A stretch of DNA of 64,000 nucleotides from NCBI RefSeq assembly GCF_001056295.1, contig NZ_JVMD01000023.1, positions 186,001-250,000 of the forward strand, in the 5' to 3' direction. Position numbers and translations under genes: made by a program. Numbering within the stretch: the first letter of the stretch is position 1; the number at the start of each line of letters is the position of its first letter. The stretch is from Corynebacterium halotolerans. GTDB taxonomy: Bacteria > Actinomycetota > Actinomycetes > Mycobacteriales > Mycobacteriaceae. The notes beneath the pieces were generated by a model. That model saw nothing but the letters and a program-made list of their open reading frames with translations. It did not search any database and was not told the origin of the DNA. Positions 1 to 7,593 of the stretch are shown one piece after another.

Positions 1-100
1 GGGCGGGCGCGACCTGCGTGGGGCCGGTCGCGCGGGCGATCGGGGAAACCCCCGTACAGGCCGGGCGCTCGCATGGAACGCGGTGGCAACGTGGCCGAAA

Positions 101-134
101 GCGGCCCCGGAACGCCGTGGCATTCCGGGGCCGC
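101..134 (-). terminator. Hairpin downstream of the first small gene
   Basis: Two 12-base arms (101-112 and 123-134) are exactly complementary and enclose a 10-base loop. The hairpin lies about 75 bases past the stop of the leftward small gene, so it probably ends that transcript. There is no clear T-run. Nothing else was recognised in bases 1-209. Confidence 0.5.
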
Positions 135-209
135 CGCCTGGACGGGGATTCCCGTGCGCGCGAGCGGAGCTCGCGGGTGGCCCGAATCGGAGATTCGAGC
201 CGGAGGCCG

Positions 210-467
210 TTACTTGGCGGCCGCCACGCCGTTGCCCGCGTTGATGTCCAGGATGTCGGAAACGTGGGTGGAGTGGTCATCCTCGGTGTGGACGTCGAGG
301 AAGTCCTCGCCGAACGGCATGTTGATGTCACCGAAGGTGGAACCCAGGTTGACGTCGCGGCCGGCGATCTGCTCCAGGGCCGGGAACGGGGTCTCGAAGG
401 TGATGTACGGACCGGTCGGCGCGGCGGCGACGACCTCGGCGATGGCGGAAATGGTGTTGGCGTCCAT
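210..467 (-). CDS. Small acidic protein, function unknown (85 aa)
   Basis: Not recognised. The start at 467 is chosen because AAGGGGAG lies 8-9 bases upstream; the frame stays open further up but has no ribosome site there. The product is acidic, with a long central stretch rich in Asp, Glu and His (around residues 50-70, including the run HTEDDHSTHVSD). It has no signal peptide or membrane segment. It is transcribed alone, with a consensus-like promoter about 110-135 bases upstream and a hairpin after the stop. The preceding 500 bases are unusually AT-rich and dense in regulatory signals, which suggests tight control or strong expression. Corynebacteria make several short leaderless surface peptides (PorA/PorH type), but this one is longer and more acidic. 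The coding call rests on the ribosome site, promoter and terminator. Confidence 0.6.
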   Translation of the reverse strand: MDANTISAIAEVVAAAPTGPYITFETPFPALEQIAGRDVNLGSTFGDINMPFGEDFLDVHTEDDHSTHVSDILDINAGNGVAAAK

Positions 468-574
468 GTGAACGACTCCCCTTTGTGTCTGAGTGCGAAG
501 TGGTGGCTGAGAACCTTTGCGCTTGGCGCGCGGGTGGTCGACCCCCTGAGGTCTCCCTGAATCTCTCGCGGTAG

Positions 575-603
575 ACACTAAGACCGTTCTTGGCTTTGCG
601 CAA
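575..603 (-). promoter_or_regulatory. Sigma-A-type promoter for the 85-aa protein
   Basis: On the minus strand TTGCGC (603-598) is separated by 17 bases from TAGTGT (580-575). Transcription would begin near 568, giving a leader of about 100 bases before the start at 467. Spacing and both hexamers fit a housekeeping promoter, inferred by eye only. Confidence 0.5.
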
Positions 604-693
604 TCGTTATCTCCGCCTTCGAACTTGCCGAAAACGCCCCAAACGTAAGGGGTTATGGCGTTTATTGACGTATCCCTAAAAGCGCTGCGTGCC

Positions 694-715
694 AGTTGTT
701 TACGAGTTGTTTACC
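694..715. repeat. 11-bp tandem direct repeat
   Basis: AGTTGTTTACG is followed directly by AGTTGTTTACC. One helical turn of spacing fits two adjacent binding sites for the same protein on one DNA face. No known regulator was recognised. Confidence 0.6.
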
Positions 716-800
716 TTCACCATCGGGAAGGTAACGACGTTAGCTCTTTCTAATTTTGGCACTGCCAGCGGAAACGATTGTGTAACGATTTTCTCGCAGG

Positions 801-819
801 CAAGGCTAGCCTAATTATC
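801..819. promoter_or_regulatory. Possible DtxR-type iron box
   Basis: The sequence CAAGGCTAGCCTAATTATC contains the perfect palindrome AGGCTAGCCT and matches about 13 of 19 positions of the corynebacterial DtxR consensus as remembered. It overlaps a rightward -10-like TAATTA. No convincing gene follows on the plus strand, so the target is unclear; the leftward gene at 467 is the nearest. Confidence 0.3.
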
Positions 820-898
820 GAGGTGAACGAGATGTTTCGGGGCGCGCCCCGGCCAAACTTCGATCGCCGGATCCGGCCGTCCCGTTACGCGCGTTAAT

Positions 899-914
899 GT
901 GAGCTAACACACAT
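899..914. promoter_or_regulatory. Candidate GlxR (CRP-type) binding site
   Basis: TGTGAGCTAACACACA matches the GlxR consensus TGTGANNTANNTCACA at all but one defined position. It lies 430 bases upstream of the leftward 85-aa gene and 230 bases after the antiporter operon, so the regulated promoter is not obvious. GlxR itself is encoded at 18680-19369. Confidence 0.5.
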
Positions 915-1034
915 CCAGGCGGCTCGGGGAAAGGGTTAACATGCCCCCGTCCGGGGGTATTTCCGAATTATGTGTAACGCACAGGTGACGGGCGTTCACG
1001 GGCCGGTCCCTCCCCGCGCCCCGAAAACGCGGAA

Positions 1035-1069
1035 GGGCCCCTCTCCCCGGCAACGGGGAAGAGGGGCCC
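1035..1069 (-). terminator. Terminator of the Mrp antiporter operon
   Basis: A strong GC hairpin of about 15 pairs with one bulge (arms GGGCCCCTC... and ...GAGGGGCCC) sits about 60 bases past the stop of the last antiporter gene. A copy of the recurrent CGTCGTAAAGC motif (1076-1086) lies between stop and hairpin. Confidence 0.7.
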
Positions 1070-1130
1070 GGTGAGCGTCGTAAAGCGGACGCGCGCCGCG
1101 GATCTGATCCGGGACGCGGGACGGCGACGC

Positions 1131-1472
1131 TCAGCGCCGGTCCGAGTGGTCCTCCGACGACCCGTCCCGCGAGCCGAGCACGGCCCGCCCGAGGACCTCC
1201 GACGCGACGGTGGCGACGATCAGCAGCGCCACCACCGCCAGCAGCGCGCTGAGCACCTTGCCCACCGTCAGCGTCCCCTGATCGAACTCCAGGATCAGGT
1301 TGCCCGCCACCAGCAGCGGCACGCCGACCATCACGCCGGCGGACAGCTGGTTCAGTCGCGACAGGGCGTCCGGCGCGCGCCACATCGCGACCGCCGCCCC
1401 CAGCAGGTACGCCGACCCGCCGACGATGGCGAAGGTGAACAGGATCGCGGTGATCACGGTTCCGATGGCCAT
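1131..1472 (-). CDS. mrpG: Mrp/Mnh antiporter subunit G
   Basis: Last gene of a six-gene operon for a multi-subunit cation/proton antiporter in the cytoplasmic membrane. The 113-residue product has three hydrophobic segments (roughly residues 5-30, 42-62 and 70-93), as expected for the small G subunit. It carries an RxPDxLSRLN-type loop (RAPDALSRLN) after the first helix, which is typical of MnhG/PhaG. The C-terminal tail is charged and short. It starts three bases after the stop of mrpF, so translation is probably coupled. Exported ion (Na+ or K+) cannot be told from sequence. Confidence 0.9.
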   Translation of the reverse strand: MAIGTVITAILFTFAIVGGSAYLLGAAVAMWRAPDALSRLNQLSAGVMVGVPLLVAGNLILEFDQGTLTVGKVLSALLAVVALLIVATVASEVLGRAVLGSRDGSSEDHSDRR

Positions 1473-1475
1473 GAA

Positions 1476-1751
1476 CTACCTCCTTCCCCGCGAAATCACG
1501 CGCGACAGGCCCACGGTCGACAGGATGCCCAGCAGGCCCGCCAGCATGGCGATGTCGAACGTGATGGCCGTTTCGCGGAACAGCGCGGTGGTCAGGAACA
1601 CGCCGACCATCGAGAAGAACGCGACGTCCGACATCACCGCGCGCGAGACGTTGCCCTTCACGCGGAACACCAGGATCACGGTGATCAGGAAAGCCACGGA
1701 GCACAGGGCGACGCCGATGCCTCCGACTGCGTGCACGAGGGTTTCACTCAT
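1476..1751 (-). CDS. mrpF: Mrp/Mnh antiporter subunit F
   Basis: Encodes a 91-residue membrane protein with three predicted helices, the usual size of MnhF/PhaF. Family features seen are the R-V-K/G-N-V-S-R-A-V motif near residues 30-38 and the following hydrophobic stretch. The start ATG at 1751 lies inside the end of mrpE (8-base overlap), so the two are probably translated together. It is required for assembly of the complete antiporter in characterised systems. Confidence 0.88.
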   Translation of the reverse strand: MSETLVHAVGGIGVALCSVAFLITVILVFRVKGNVSRAVMSDVAFFSMVGVFLTTALFRETAITFDIAMLAGLLGILSTVGLSRVISRGRR

Positions 1752-2382
1752 GGTCCGCCTCCTTCGCGGGCGTGCGGCGCCGGTCGGTCGCCGCGCCGGC
1801 GTCCGGGTCCGTGTCCGGGTCGCCGCTGTCGTGCGTGACGACGTCCACCGTGGGGTCATCCGCCCCGCCCCTGTGGTCCGCCGTCTGTTCCGGGATGACG
1901 TCTTCCTCCATCGGATCGTCGACGACCCTGATGCCGTCGGGCAGGTCGGGCAGCCCGTCGCGCGTTTCGGCGGCCGTGCCGACGCGCGCGCCCGGGTCCG
2001 CGTGCATGGTCGCGTCGTAGCCCTCGAACACGAACGCCCGCGGCCGCGGCAGGTCGCGGACCCGCGGGGCCATGCGCTCCTCCATGTCGTAGAGGGCGTC
2101 GTACGCGGCTTCCAGGTCCTCGCCGAACATGACGTGGACGATGAACATGCGCCCGCCGCCCTCCAGCGACCTGGTGCCGCACACCAGGGTGCCCGGGGTC
2201 ATGGTGATGGACGCGGACAGGCCGACGATCTCGTTGTCGGTGGTGATGCGCAGCGGCATGCCGATCAGGATCGGCTTCTGCTTCTGCCGGGGCCGCACGG
2301 CGTCCACGAGCACGTCCGTGGCCGCCGAGATGACCTGGCCGACCAGCCACGCCGAATAGAGGGGTATGTGCAGGAAGCTCAT
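1744..2382 (-). CDS. mrpE: Mrp/Mnh antiporter subunit E, with long acidic tail
   Basis: Residues 1-120 match the MnhE/PhaE subunit: an N-terminal hydrophobic part followed by the typical VGLSASITMTPGT segment (about residues 53-65), which is strongly conserved in the family. The product is 212 residues, longer than a minimal MrpE. Roughly the last 90 residues are rich in Asp, Glu and Pro and look disordered, with no recognised domain. The start overlaps the mrpD stop by the ATGA arrangement. Confidence 0.9.
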   Translation of the reverse strand: MSFLHIPLYSAWLVGQVISAATDVLVDAVRPRQKQKPILIGMPLRITTDNEIVGLSASITMTPGTLVCGTRSLEGGGRMFIVHVMFGEDLEAAYDALYDMEERMAPRVRDLPRPRAFVFEGYDATMHADPGARVGTAAETRDGLPDLPDGIRVVDDPMEEDVIPEQTADHRGGADDPTVDVVTHDSGDPDTDPDAGAATDRRRTPAKEADHE

Positions 2383-3938
2383 CGGGTCGCCCCTTCCCGG
2401 ACGTTGTCGAGGTTGCCGAAGGAAATCGCCTCGGACGGGTTGCCCAGCGCGGCGTCGACGTAGGCGGGCACGTCGACCAGCGCATCGCCGGCCGCGCCCG
2501 TCCAGCCCGCGACCACGCCGGCGAAGACGAACATGAGCGAGCTCGCCACCGCCAGGAACGCGGAGGGGGCCACCAGGCCGCCGCGGACGTGGAGGTCATC
2601 GTCGATGCCCTGCATCGGCCGGCCCCAGAACACGCCCCGCCAAACGCGGATCATGGCCAGCATGGCGCCCAGCGACGCCAGCACGATGACCGCGATGACC
2701 ACGACCGAACGCGCGTCGCCCGAGGACGCCGCCGCGAAGACGACGCCGACCTTGCCCCACACCCCGGAGAACGGCGGGAAGCCGACGATGGAGAACGCCA
2801 TCGCCGCGAAGACCCACGCCACGAGCTGATCCCTGCGGGCCAGGCCCGACAGGCGCGAAAGGGTCCCGGTGCCGTACGTCTCCTCGATCGCGCCGGAGGC
2901 CAGCACCAGCGAACCGACGGTGACCATGTGGTGCAGCGCGTAGAAGATGCCGGCCGCCAGCACCGCGGGCGCGTCGCCGTCGGTGAACGCCAGCACCACC
3001 AGGATGAACGGCATGCCGTTGACCATCTGGTACGCCAGCACGCGGCGCATCGTCGTCTCGGCGATGCCCGCGTAGGCGCCGATCATCATCGACACCGCCA
3101 TCAGCGCGATGATCGGCCAGTGCCACGACGGCTCCATGTCCACGATGACCACGTACACGCGGAACAGCATGTACACGGCGACCTTGGTGTGCACCGCCGA
3201 GAAGATCGCCATCACCGCGGGCGACGTCGACGGATAGGTGCGCGGCAGCCACGTGTGCGTGGGCACCAGGCCCGCCTTCACGCTCAGCGCGATGACCACC
3301 AGGCCCAGCGCCACCGCGCCCGGGCCGCCGCCGGAGGCCATGCCGGCCAGCAGCGCGATGTTCACCGAGCCGACCGAACCGTAGACCAGGGTGACGCCGA
3401 CCAGCAGGACCGTCGACGTCATCAGGTTGACCAGCACGAAGGAGCGGCCGGCCGCGAGGCGGTGCCACGTGCCCGTCACGGCGATGAGACCGTACGACGG
3501 CAGCAGCATCACCTCCATGAACACGAAGAAGTTGAACAGGTCGGCGGTGAGGAACGCCCCCGCCATGCCCGACAGCATCATCAGCGTCAGGGCGGGGAAG
3601 AAGCGCGACTTGTTCTCGCCGACGGCCTGGGCGAACCAGGAGCCGGCGAACACCACCAGCGCGGCGACGCCGAGCATGAGCAGCGAGAACGAGTCCGCGA
3701 CGAAGGGGATGGACACGCCGCCGGGGAACGCGCCGACGTTGTGGCCGATCGGCCCGGATTCCATCACCCGGTACAGCAGCGCGAACGCCACCGCGGCCAT
3801 GCCCGCCGGCGTGGCCAGGGACAGCGCCACCCGCGCGGGCGCCCACGGCAGCACCGCGGCGATGGCCGCGAGCAGCAGCGGGAAGATGGCCAGCAGCGGC
3901 AGCAGGGCGGAGATGGTCTCCGCGGACATGCCGGTCAT
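2379..3938 (-). CDS. mrpD: Mrp/Mnh antiporter subunit D (NADH dehydrogenase ND4/ND2-like)
   Basis: A 519-residue, very hydrophobic protein of the proton-conducting antiporter family (Nqo13/14-like). It shows the family's conserved K-A-G-L-V-P-x-H-x-W-L-P segment near residues 215-228, with the lysine thought to line the proton path. The start at 3938 shares one base with the mrpC stop; an alternative ATG three codons on is possible. Subunits A and D form the ion-translocating core of the complex. Confidence 0.93.
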   Translation of the reverse strand: MTGMSAETISALLPLLAIFPLLLAAIAAVLPWAPARVALSLATPAGMAAVAFALLYRVMESGPIGHNVGAFPGGVSIPFVADSFSLLMLGVAALVVFAGSWFAQAVGENKSRFFPALTLMMLSGMAGAFLTADLFNFFVFMEVMLLPSYGLIAVTGTWHRLAAGRSFVLVNLMTSTVLLVGVTLVYGSVGSVNIALLAGMASGGGPGAVALGLVVIALSVKAGLVPTHTWLPRTYPSTSPAVMAIFSAVHTKVAVYMLFRVYVVIVDMEPSWHWPIIALMAVSMMIGAYAGIAETTMRRVLAYQMVNGMPFILVVLAFTDGDAPAVLAAGIFYALHHMVTVGSLVLASGAIEETYGTGTLSRLSGLARRDQLVAWVFAAMAFSIVGFPPFSGVWGKVGVVFAAASSGDARSVVVIAVIVLASLGAMLAMIRVWRGVFWGRPMQGIDDDLHVRGGLVAPSAFLAVASSLMFVFAGVVAGWTGAAGDALVDVPAYVDAALGNPSEAISFGNLDNVREGATR

Positions 3939-4381
3939 CAGCGATCACCGTCCTGGGGGTCCTCGGGCGGGTAGTTCTCGTGGCGGATCGAACCGACCCC
4001 GGAGCCGGCGTCGGCCGGGCGGCGGCGCCGGGCCCCGCGGCCCGCGGTGGACAGTTGCGCGTTGGCCTCCCGGTCCTCCTGGATGCGGGTGTCGTCGTCG
4101 CGGCCCAGCGCCGACATGGCCAGCATGAAGGCGGTCACCGCCATGGTGATGACGATGGCCGTGAGCACGAACGCCTGCGGCAGCGGGTCGGCCGCCGTAT
4201 CCGCGTCCGCGCGGGCCATCAGCGGCTCCTGCCGCCAGGCGCCGACGCCGGTGGACAGGATGATCAGGTTGGCGGCGTGCGAGATGAACGTCATCCCGAT
4301 GATGATGCGCACCATGCCGCGCTGCAGCACCAGGTAGGCGCCGCCGCCGGCCAGCACGGCCGCGATGAGGGCGATGATCAT
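3938..4381 (-). CDS. mrpC: Mrp/Mnh antiporter subunit C (NuoK-like)
   Basis: A 147-residue protein with three membrane helices related to NuoK. The family motif around GMTFISHAANLIILS (residues 29-43) is clear. The last 45-50 residues form a charged, Arg- and Asp-rich cytoplasmic extension not present in shorter MnhC proteins. The start codon at 4381 overlaps the mrpA stop (ATGA), the usual arrangement in this operon. Confidence 0.92.
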   Translation of the reverse strand: MIIALIAAVLAGGGAYLVLQRGMVRIIIGMTFISHAANLIILSTGVGAWRQEPLMARADADTAADPLPQAFVLTAIVITMAVTAFMLAMSALGRDDDTRIQEDREANAQLSTAGRGARRRRPADAGSGVGSIRHENYPPEDPQDGDR

Positions 4382-7317
4382 GCCCGCACCTCCTCGTCGT
4401 CGGTGGAACCGTGATTCGCGCCGCCGGCGGGTGCCGGGGCGGGGTCGGGGGAGTCCGCCCGATCGGGATTCTGCAGCGGCGGGACGTTCAGGCCGGTGCG
4501 ATTGGTGACCTTCGGCCCGAGCTCGTCGTCCGTCTTCGGGGAGCCGGGGCGGGTCGGGCCGCCCAGGTGGTTCAGCGCCGTGGCCACGATGCCCAGCACC
4601 GCCAGGTACACGCCGACGTCGAAGATCAGCGCCGTCGTCAGGTGCTGCCCGGCGACGGTGCCGTGCAGCGGCGCCAGGAAGGAGCCCTCCAGGTAACCGA
4701 CGAAGCCGATGGCGATGGCCACGATCACGCCGAAGCCGCTGAGCAGGTACGGGACGTTGCGCTTGGTCAGCGGGCGGTCGTCCGGGTGGGACAGGTACAT
4801 GAGCATCAGCGACGACGCGCCGATCAGCGCGGCGTTGAAGCCGCCGCCGGGCTCGTTGCCGCCGCGGAACAGGACGATGACGGACAGGCCGAACAGCAGC
4901 GGCGTCATCCACTTGGTCAGCTTGCGCAGCGGCAGCGAATTCAGCCCCGGCTGCGGCAGCGGCCCCGGTCGGCCCGGGTGGTGCTGCCAGCGCGGCATCG
5001 AGGCCACCACGGCGGCCGTCGCGATGCCCGCCATGCCCAGCACGGCGAGCTCGCCCAAGGTATCGAAGGCACGGAACTCGACGAGGATCGTGTTGACGAC
5101 GTTGTTCTCGCCGGTGATCTTCGGGCCCTCCTCGAGGTACCACTGGGCGATCGCCGGCTTGCCGCGCCGGCCCGTGAGGGTCCACACCGCGCCGAACGTC
5201 GCCAGCCCCACGCCGACGGCGACGACAGCCGCGACGATGCGGCGGGCGCGGCCGGTGGGGGAGAAGGCGCGCGGCTGGTGGCGCAGCACCAGCATCATCA
5301 GCACGACGGTGAGGATCTCCACCAGGAACTGCGTCATGGCGACGTCGGGGGCGCCGAGCAGCAGCACCTGCAGGGTCACGCCCGTGCCGGTGACGCCCAG
5401 CAGCACCGCGGCCTGCAGGCGGTTGCGGGCCTGCATGGTCGCGATGACGCCGATGACCACGACCACCAGCGGGATCAGGTCCATCCAGGAGTCGATGCCG
5501 TCGACCTTGTCGGGCAGCTCCATGCCGCCGAGGCCGGGCGCGATCAGGATCGCCGCGGCGTAGACCACGATGACCGACAGCATGGGCAGCAGGTGGCGGG
5601 TGGGCGCGTGGGAATCGGCGATGGCCGCGAAGACGCGGCCCAGGCGCGCGCCGGCGCGGGTGCCGAACGCCAGCGCCTCGACGCCGGTGAAGGGGAACAG
5701 CTTGCGGTCGGCGAGGGCGGCGTTCATCCGCTTGCGCACCAGCACCAGCAGCACGCCGGCGACGAGCACGCCCGCCGAGATGAGCAGCGGCACGTTGATC
5801 CCGTGCCACAGCTTCAGGTGGGTGGAGTGGTAGTCGCCGCCGAGCACGGTGCGGGCGACCGCGTCGAGGGGCCCGTCGAGAAGCGGGCCGACGAAGAAGG
5901 CCAGCGGCAGCGACAGCACGCCGGGGACGGCGGCCGGCAGCCACAGGGCGACGGGGGCTTCGCGGACCTCGGAGACGTCGCGGGGGCCGTCGACGAACGC
6001 GCCGAAGATCAAGCGCGCCGAGTACGTGAACGTCGCGATCGCGCCGATGGTCGCCGCGGCCAGCAGGACGACTACGCCGGCGTCGGCCAGCGGCGCCTTG
6101 GTGAACGCCTCGAGCATGCCTTCCTTGGACAGGAAGCCCAGCGTCGGCGGGATCGCGGCCATCGACGCCGAACCGATGACCATCGACCCGAAGGTCCACG
6201 GCATGCGGCGCCACAGCGGGCCCAGGCGGCGGATGTCGCGGGTGCCGGCCTGATGGTCGACGGTGCCCGCGAGCATGAACAGCGATGACTTGAACAGGGC
6301 GTGCGCCAGGGTGTGGACCACCGCGGCGACGATGGCGAAGTGGGTGCCCACGCCGATGGTCGCGACGATCCAGCCGAGCTGGGACACCGTCGAGTAGGCG
6401 ACCAGGCGCTTGAGGTCCGTCTGCTGGATGGCGAACACGGCCGCCGCGACGGCGGTGGACATGCCCACGACGATCAGCAGGATCTGCCATGCCTGCACGT
6501 GGGCGAAGGACGTCGAAAAGCGCAGGAGCAGGTAAATGCCCGCCTTGACCACCGCGGCGGCGTGCAGGAAGGCCGACACCGGCGTCGCCGCCGCCATGGC
6601 CTCCGGCAGCCAGGCCTGGAACGGCAGCTGGGCGGCCTTGGTGAACGCGCCCAGCGCCACCAGCACCGCGACCGTCGTGGTCAGGCCGGCGTCGGCGCCC
6701 GGGCCGGTGCCCCATACTTCGTGGGCCAGCAGCTCGGTCAGGTTGGTGGTGCCCGTCGCCCACACGGCGACGCCCAGCGCGGCGAGCAGCAGCAGGCCGC
6801 CGGTGAACGTCAGCAGCAGGGTGCGGATCGACCCCGCCTCACCGCTGGAGCCGGATCGGGCGATGAGCAGGAAGGACGCCATGGACACCAGCTCCCAGCC
6901 GATGAACAGCAGCACCACGTCGTCGGCGAGGACGAGCAGCAGCACGGCCAGCATGAACGACGTCATGAGGACGTAGAAGCTCATGGTGCCGCCCTTCGGC
7001 GGCAGGTACGCGGTCGAGTACACGAATACCGCGGAACCGATCACCAGCGCGAGCAGGGCGAACACGAGGGATAGCGGGTCGAGGCGGAGCGCGAAGTCCA
7101 CCCCGGTTCCGCCTGGCAGCAGCGCACCGGCCCACGTCATCCCCCACGTGACCGCATCCCCGTCGAGGACGCCGCCGGCCAGCCGCGCCAGCTGGACGAT
7201 CGCGGCGACGAAAAACGCCACGATCGGCCAGCCGGCGTGCCTGCCGAGCACTTTCACGAATAAGGGGGTGAGGGCCAGCGCCACCGCAACCAGGGCGGGG
7301 ACGCTGATCAATGTCAC
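4378..7317 (-). CDS. mrpA: Fused Mrp/Mnh antiporter subunits A and B
   Basis: First gene of the operon, encoding 979 residues. Residues 1 to about 770 form the ND5-like MrpA part with many membrane helices and the Nuo-type core (for example SFLLIARSGSSGEAGS and PVSAFLHAAAVVKAGIYLL). The C-terminal 200 residues contain the MnhB domain, recognised by FRGGNEPGGGFNAALIGAS. A-B fusion is common in Actinobacteria and some other phyla. The start is GTG at 7317, with AGGAAGG about ten bases upstream. The complex exchanges cytoplasmic Na+ (or other cations) for protons and supports pH and salt tolerance. Confidence 0.93.
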   Translation of the reverse strand: MTLISVPALVAVALALTPLFVKVLGRHAGWPIVAFFVAAIVQLARLAGGVLDGDAVTWGMTWAGALLPGGTGVDFALRLDPLSLVFALLALVIGSAVFVYSTAYLPPKGGTMSFYVLMTSFMLAVLLLVLADDVVLLFIGWELVSMASFLLIARSGSSGEAGSIRTLLLTFTGGLLLLAALGVAVWATGTTNLTELLAHEVWGTGPGADAGLTTTVAVLVALGAFTKAAQLPFQAWLPEAMAAATPVSAFLHAAAVVKAGIYLLLRFSTSFAHVQAWQILLIVVGMSTAVAAAVFAIQQTDLKRLVAYSTVSQLGWIVATIGVGTHFAIVAAVVHTLAHALFKSSLFMLAGTVDHQAGTRDIRRLGPLWRRMPWTFGSMVIGSASMAAIPPTLGFLSKEGMLEAFTKAPLADAGVVVLLAAATIGAIATFTYSARLIFGAFVDGPRDVSEVREAPVALWLPAAVPGVLSLPLAFFVGPLLDGPLDAVARTVLGGDYHSTHLKLWHGINVPLLISAGVLVAGVLLVLVRKRMNAALADRKLFPFTGVEALAFGTRAGARLGRVFAAIADSHAPTRHLLPMLSVIVVYAAAILIAPGLGGMELPDKVDGIDSWMDLIPLVVVVIGVIATMQARNRLQAAVLLGVTGTGVTLQVLLLGAPDVAMTQFLVEILTVVLMMLVLRHQPRAFSPTGRARRIVAAVVAVGVGLATFGAVWTLTGRRGKPAIAQWYLEEGPKITGENNVVNTILVEFRAFDTLGELAVLGMAGIATAAVVASMPRWQHHPGRPGPLPQPGLNSLPLRKLTKWMTPLLFGLSVIVLFRGGNEPGGGFNAALIGASSLMLMYLSHPDDRPLTKRNVPYLLSGFGVIVAIAIGFVGYLEGSFLAPLHGTVAGQHLTTALIFDVGVYLAVLGIVATALNHLGGPTRPGSPKTDDELGPKVTNRTGLNVPPLQNPDRADSPDPAPAPAGGANHGSTDDEEVRA

Positions 7318-7475
7318 GACAGGGTCGCCTTCCTGTTTGCGTATCGGGGCAGATCCGGCGGCGCGGGGCCGCGGGAATCTGGTAAATGGTCGAATTCCAG
7401 CTTAGCAACCGGGGTGGATGCGGTTTAGGCGGCGAAAGCTGCGCAGCGCCCCGTTCTCCTATATCTCGGGCCGCG

Positions 7476-7486
7476 GCTTTGCGACG
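7476..7486 (+). repeat. Recurrent motif GCTTTGCGACG
   Basis: One of about 17 intergenic copies of GCTTNRCGACG in the window (others near 1076, 13647, 18605, 28218, 37501, 37535, 40867, 42501, 43895, 47081, 50511, 51788, 51820, 53965, 58824 and 63067). This copy lies in the divergent region between mrpA and the Pip-like gene. Confidence 0.55.
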
Positions 7487-7593
7487 CTCACGTGGGTGCC
7501 CCCACGGTCGATGCGTCGATGGCGGTGGGCCCGTCCGCCGCGCCCCGGCGTAGCGCCGACGAAATCGCAGGTGCGGGCGTTACCGTGAGGGGC

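Larger units (their letters stand above)
604..1034. other. AT-rich regulatory intergenic region
   Basis: No confident gene lies between the promoter at 575-603 and the terminator at 1035. Bases 604-830 are clearly richer in A+T than the rest of the window. They hold an 11-base tandem repeat (694-715), a DtxR-like palindrome (801-819) and, further on, a GlxR-like site (899-914). A possible 21-codon reading frame starts at ATG 832 (ends 897), preceded by GAGGTG and by TAATTA as a possible -10. It is too short to call as a gene. A second partial CRP-like sequence, TGTGTAACGCACA, occurs near 970-985. Confidence 0.6.

Noticed and set aside
3938-6763. Long open frame overlapping mrpA on the same strand
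   Set aside because: Only its last 147 codons (mrpC) make sense; the rest is the Arg/Gly/Pro-rich shadow of mrpA in another frame, common in high-GC DNA.
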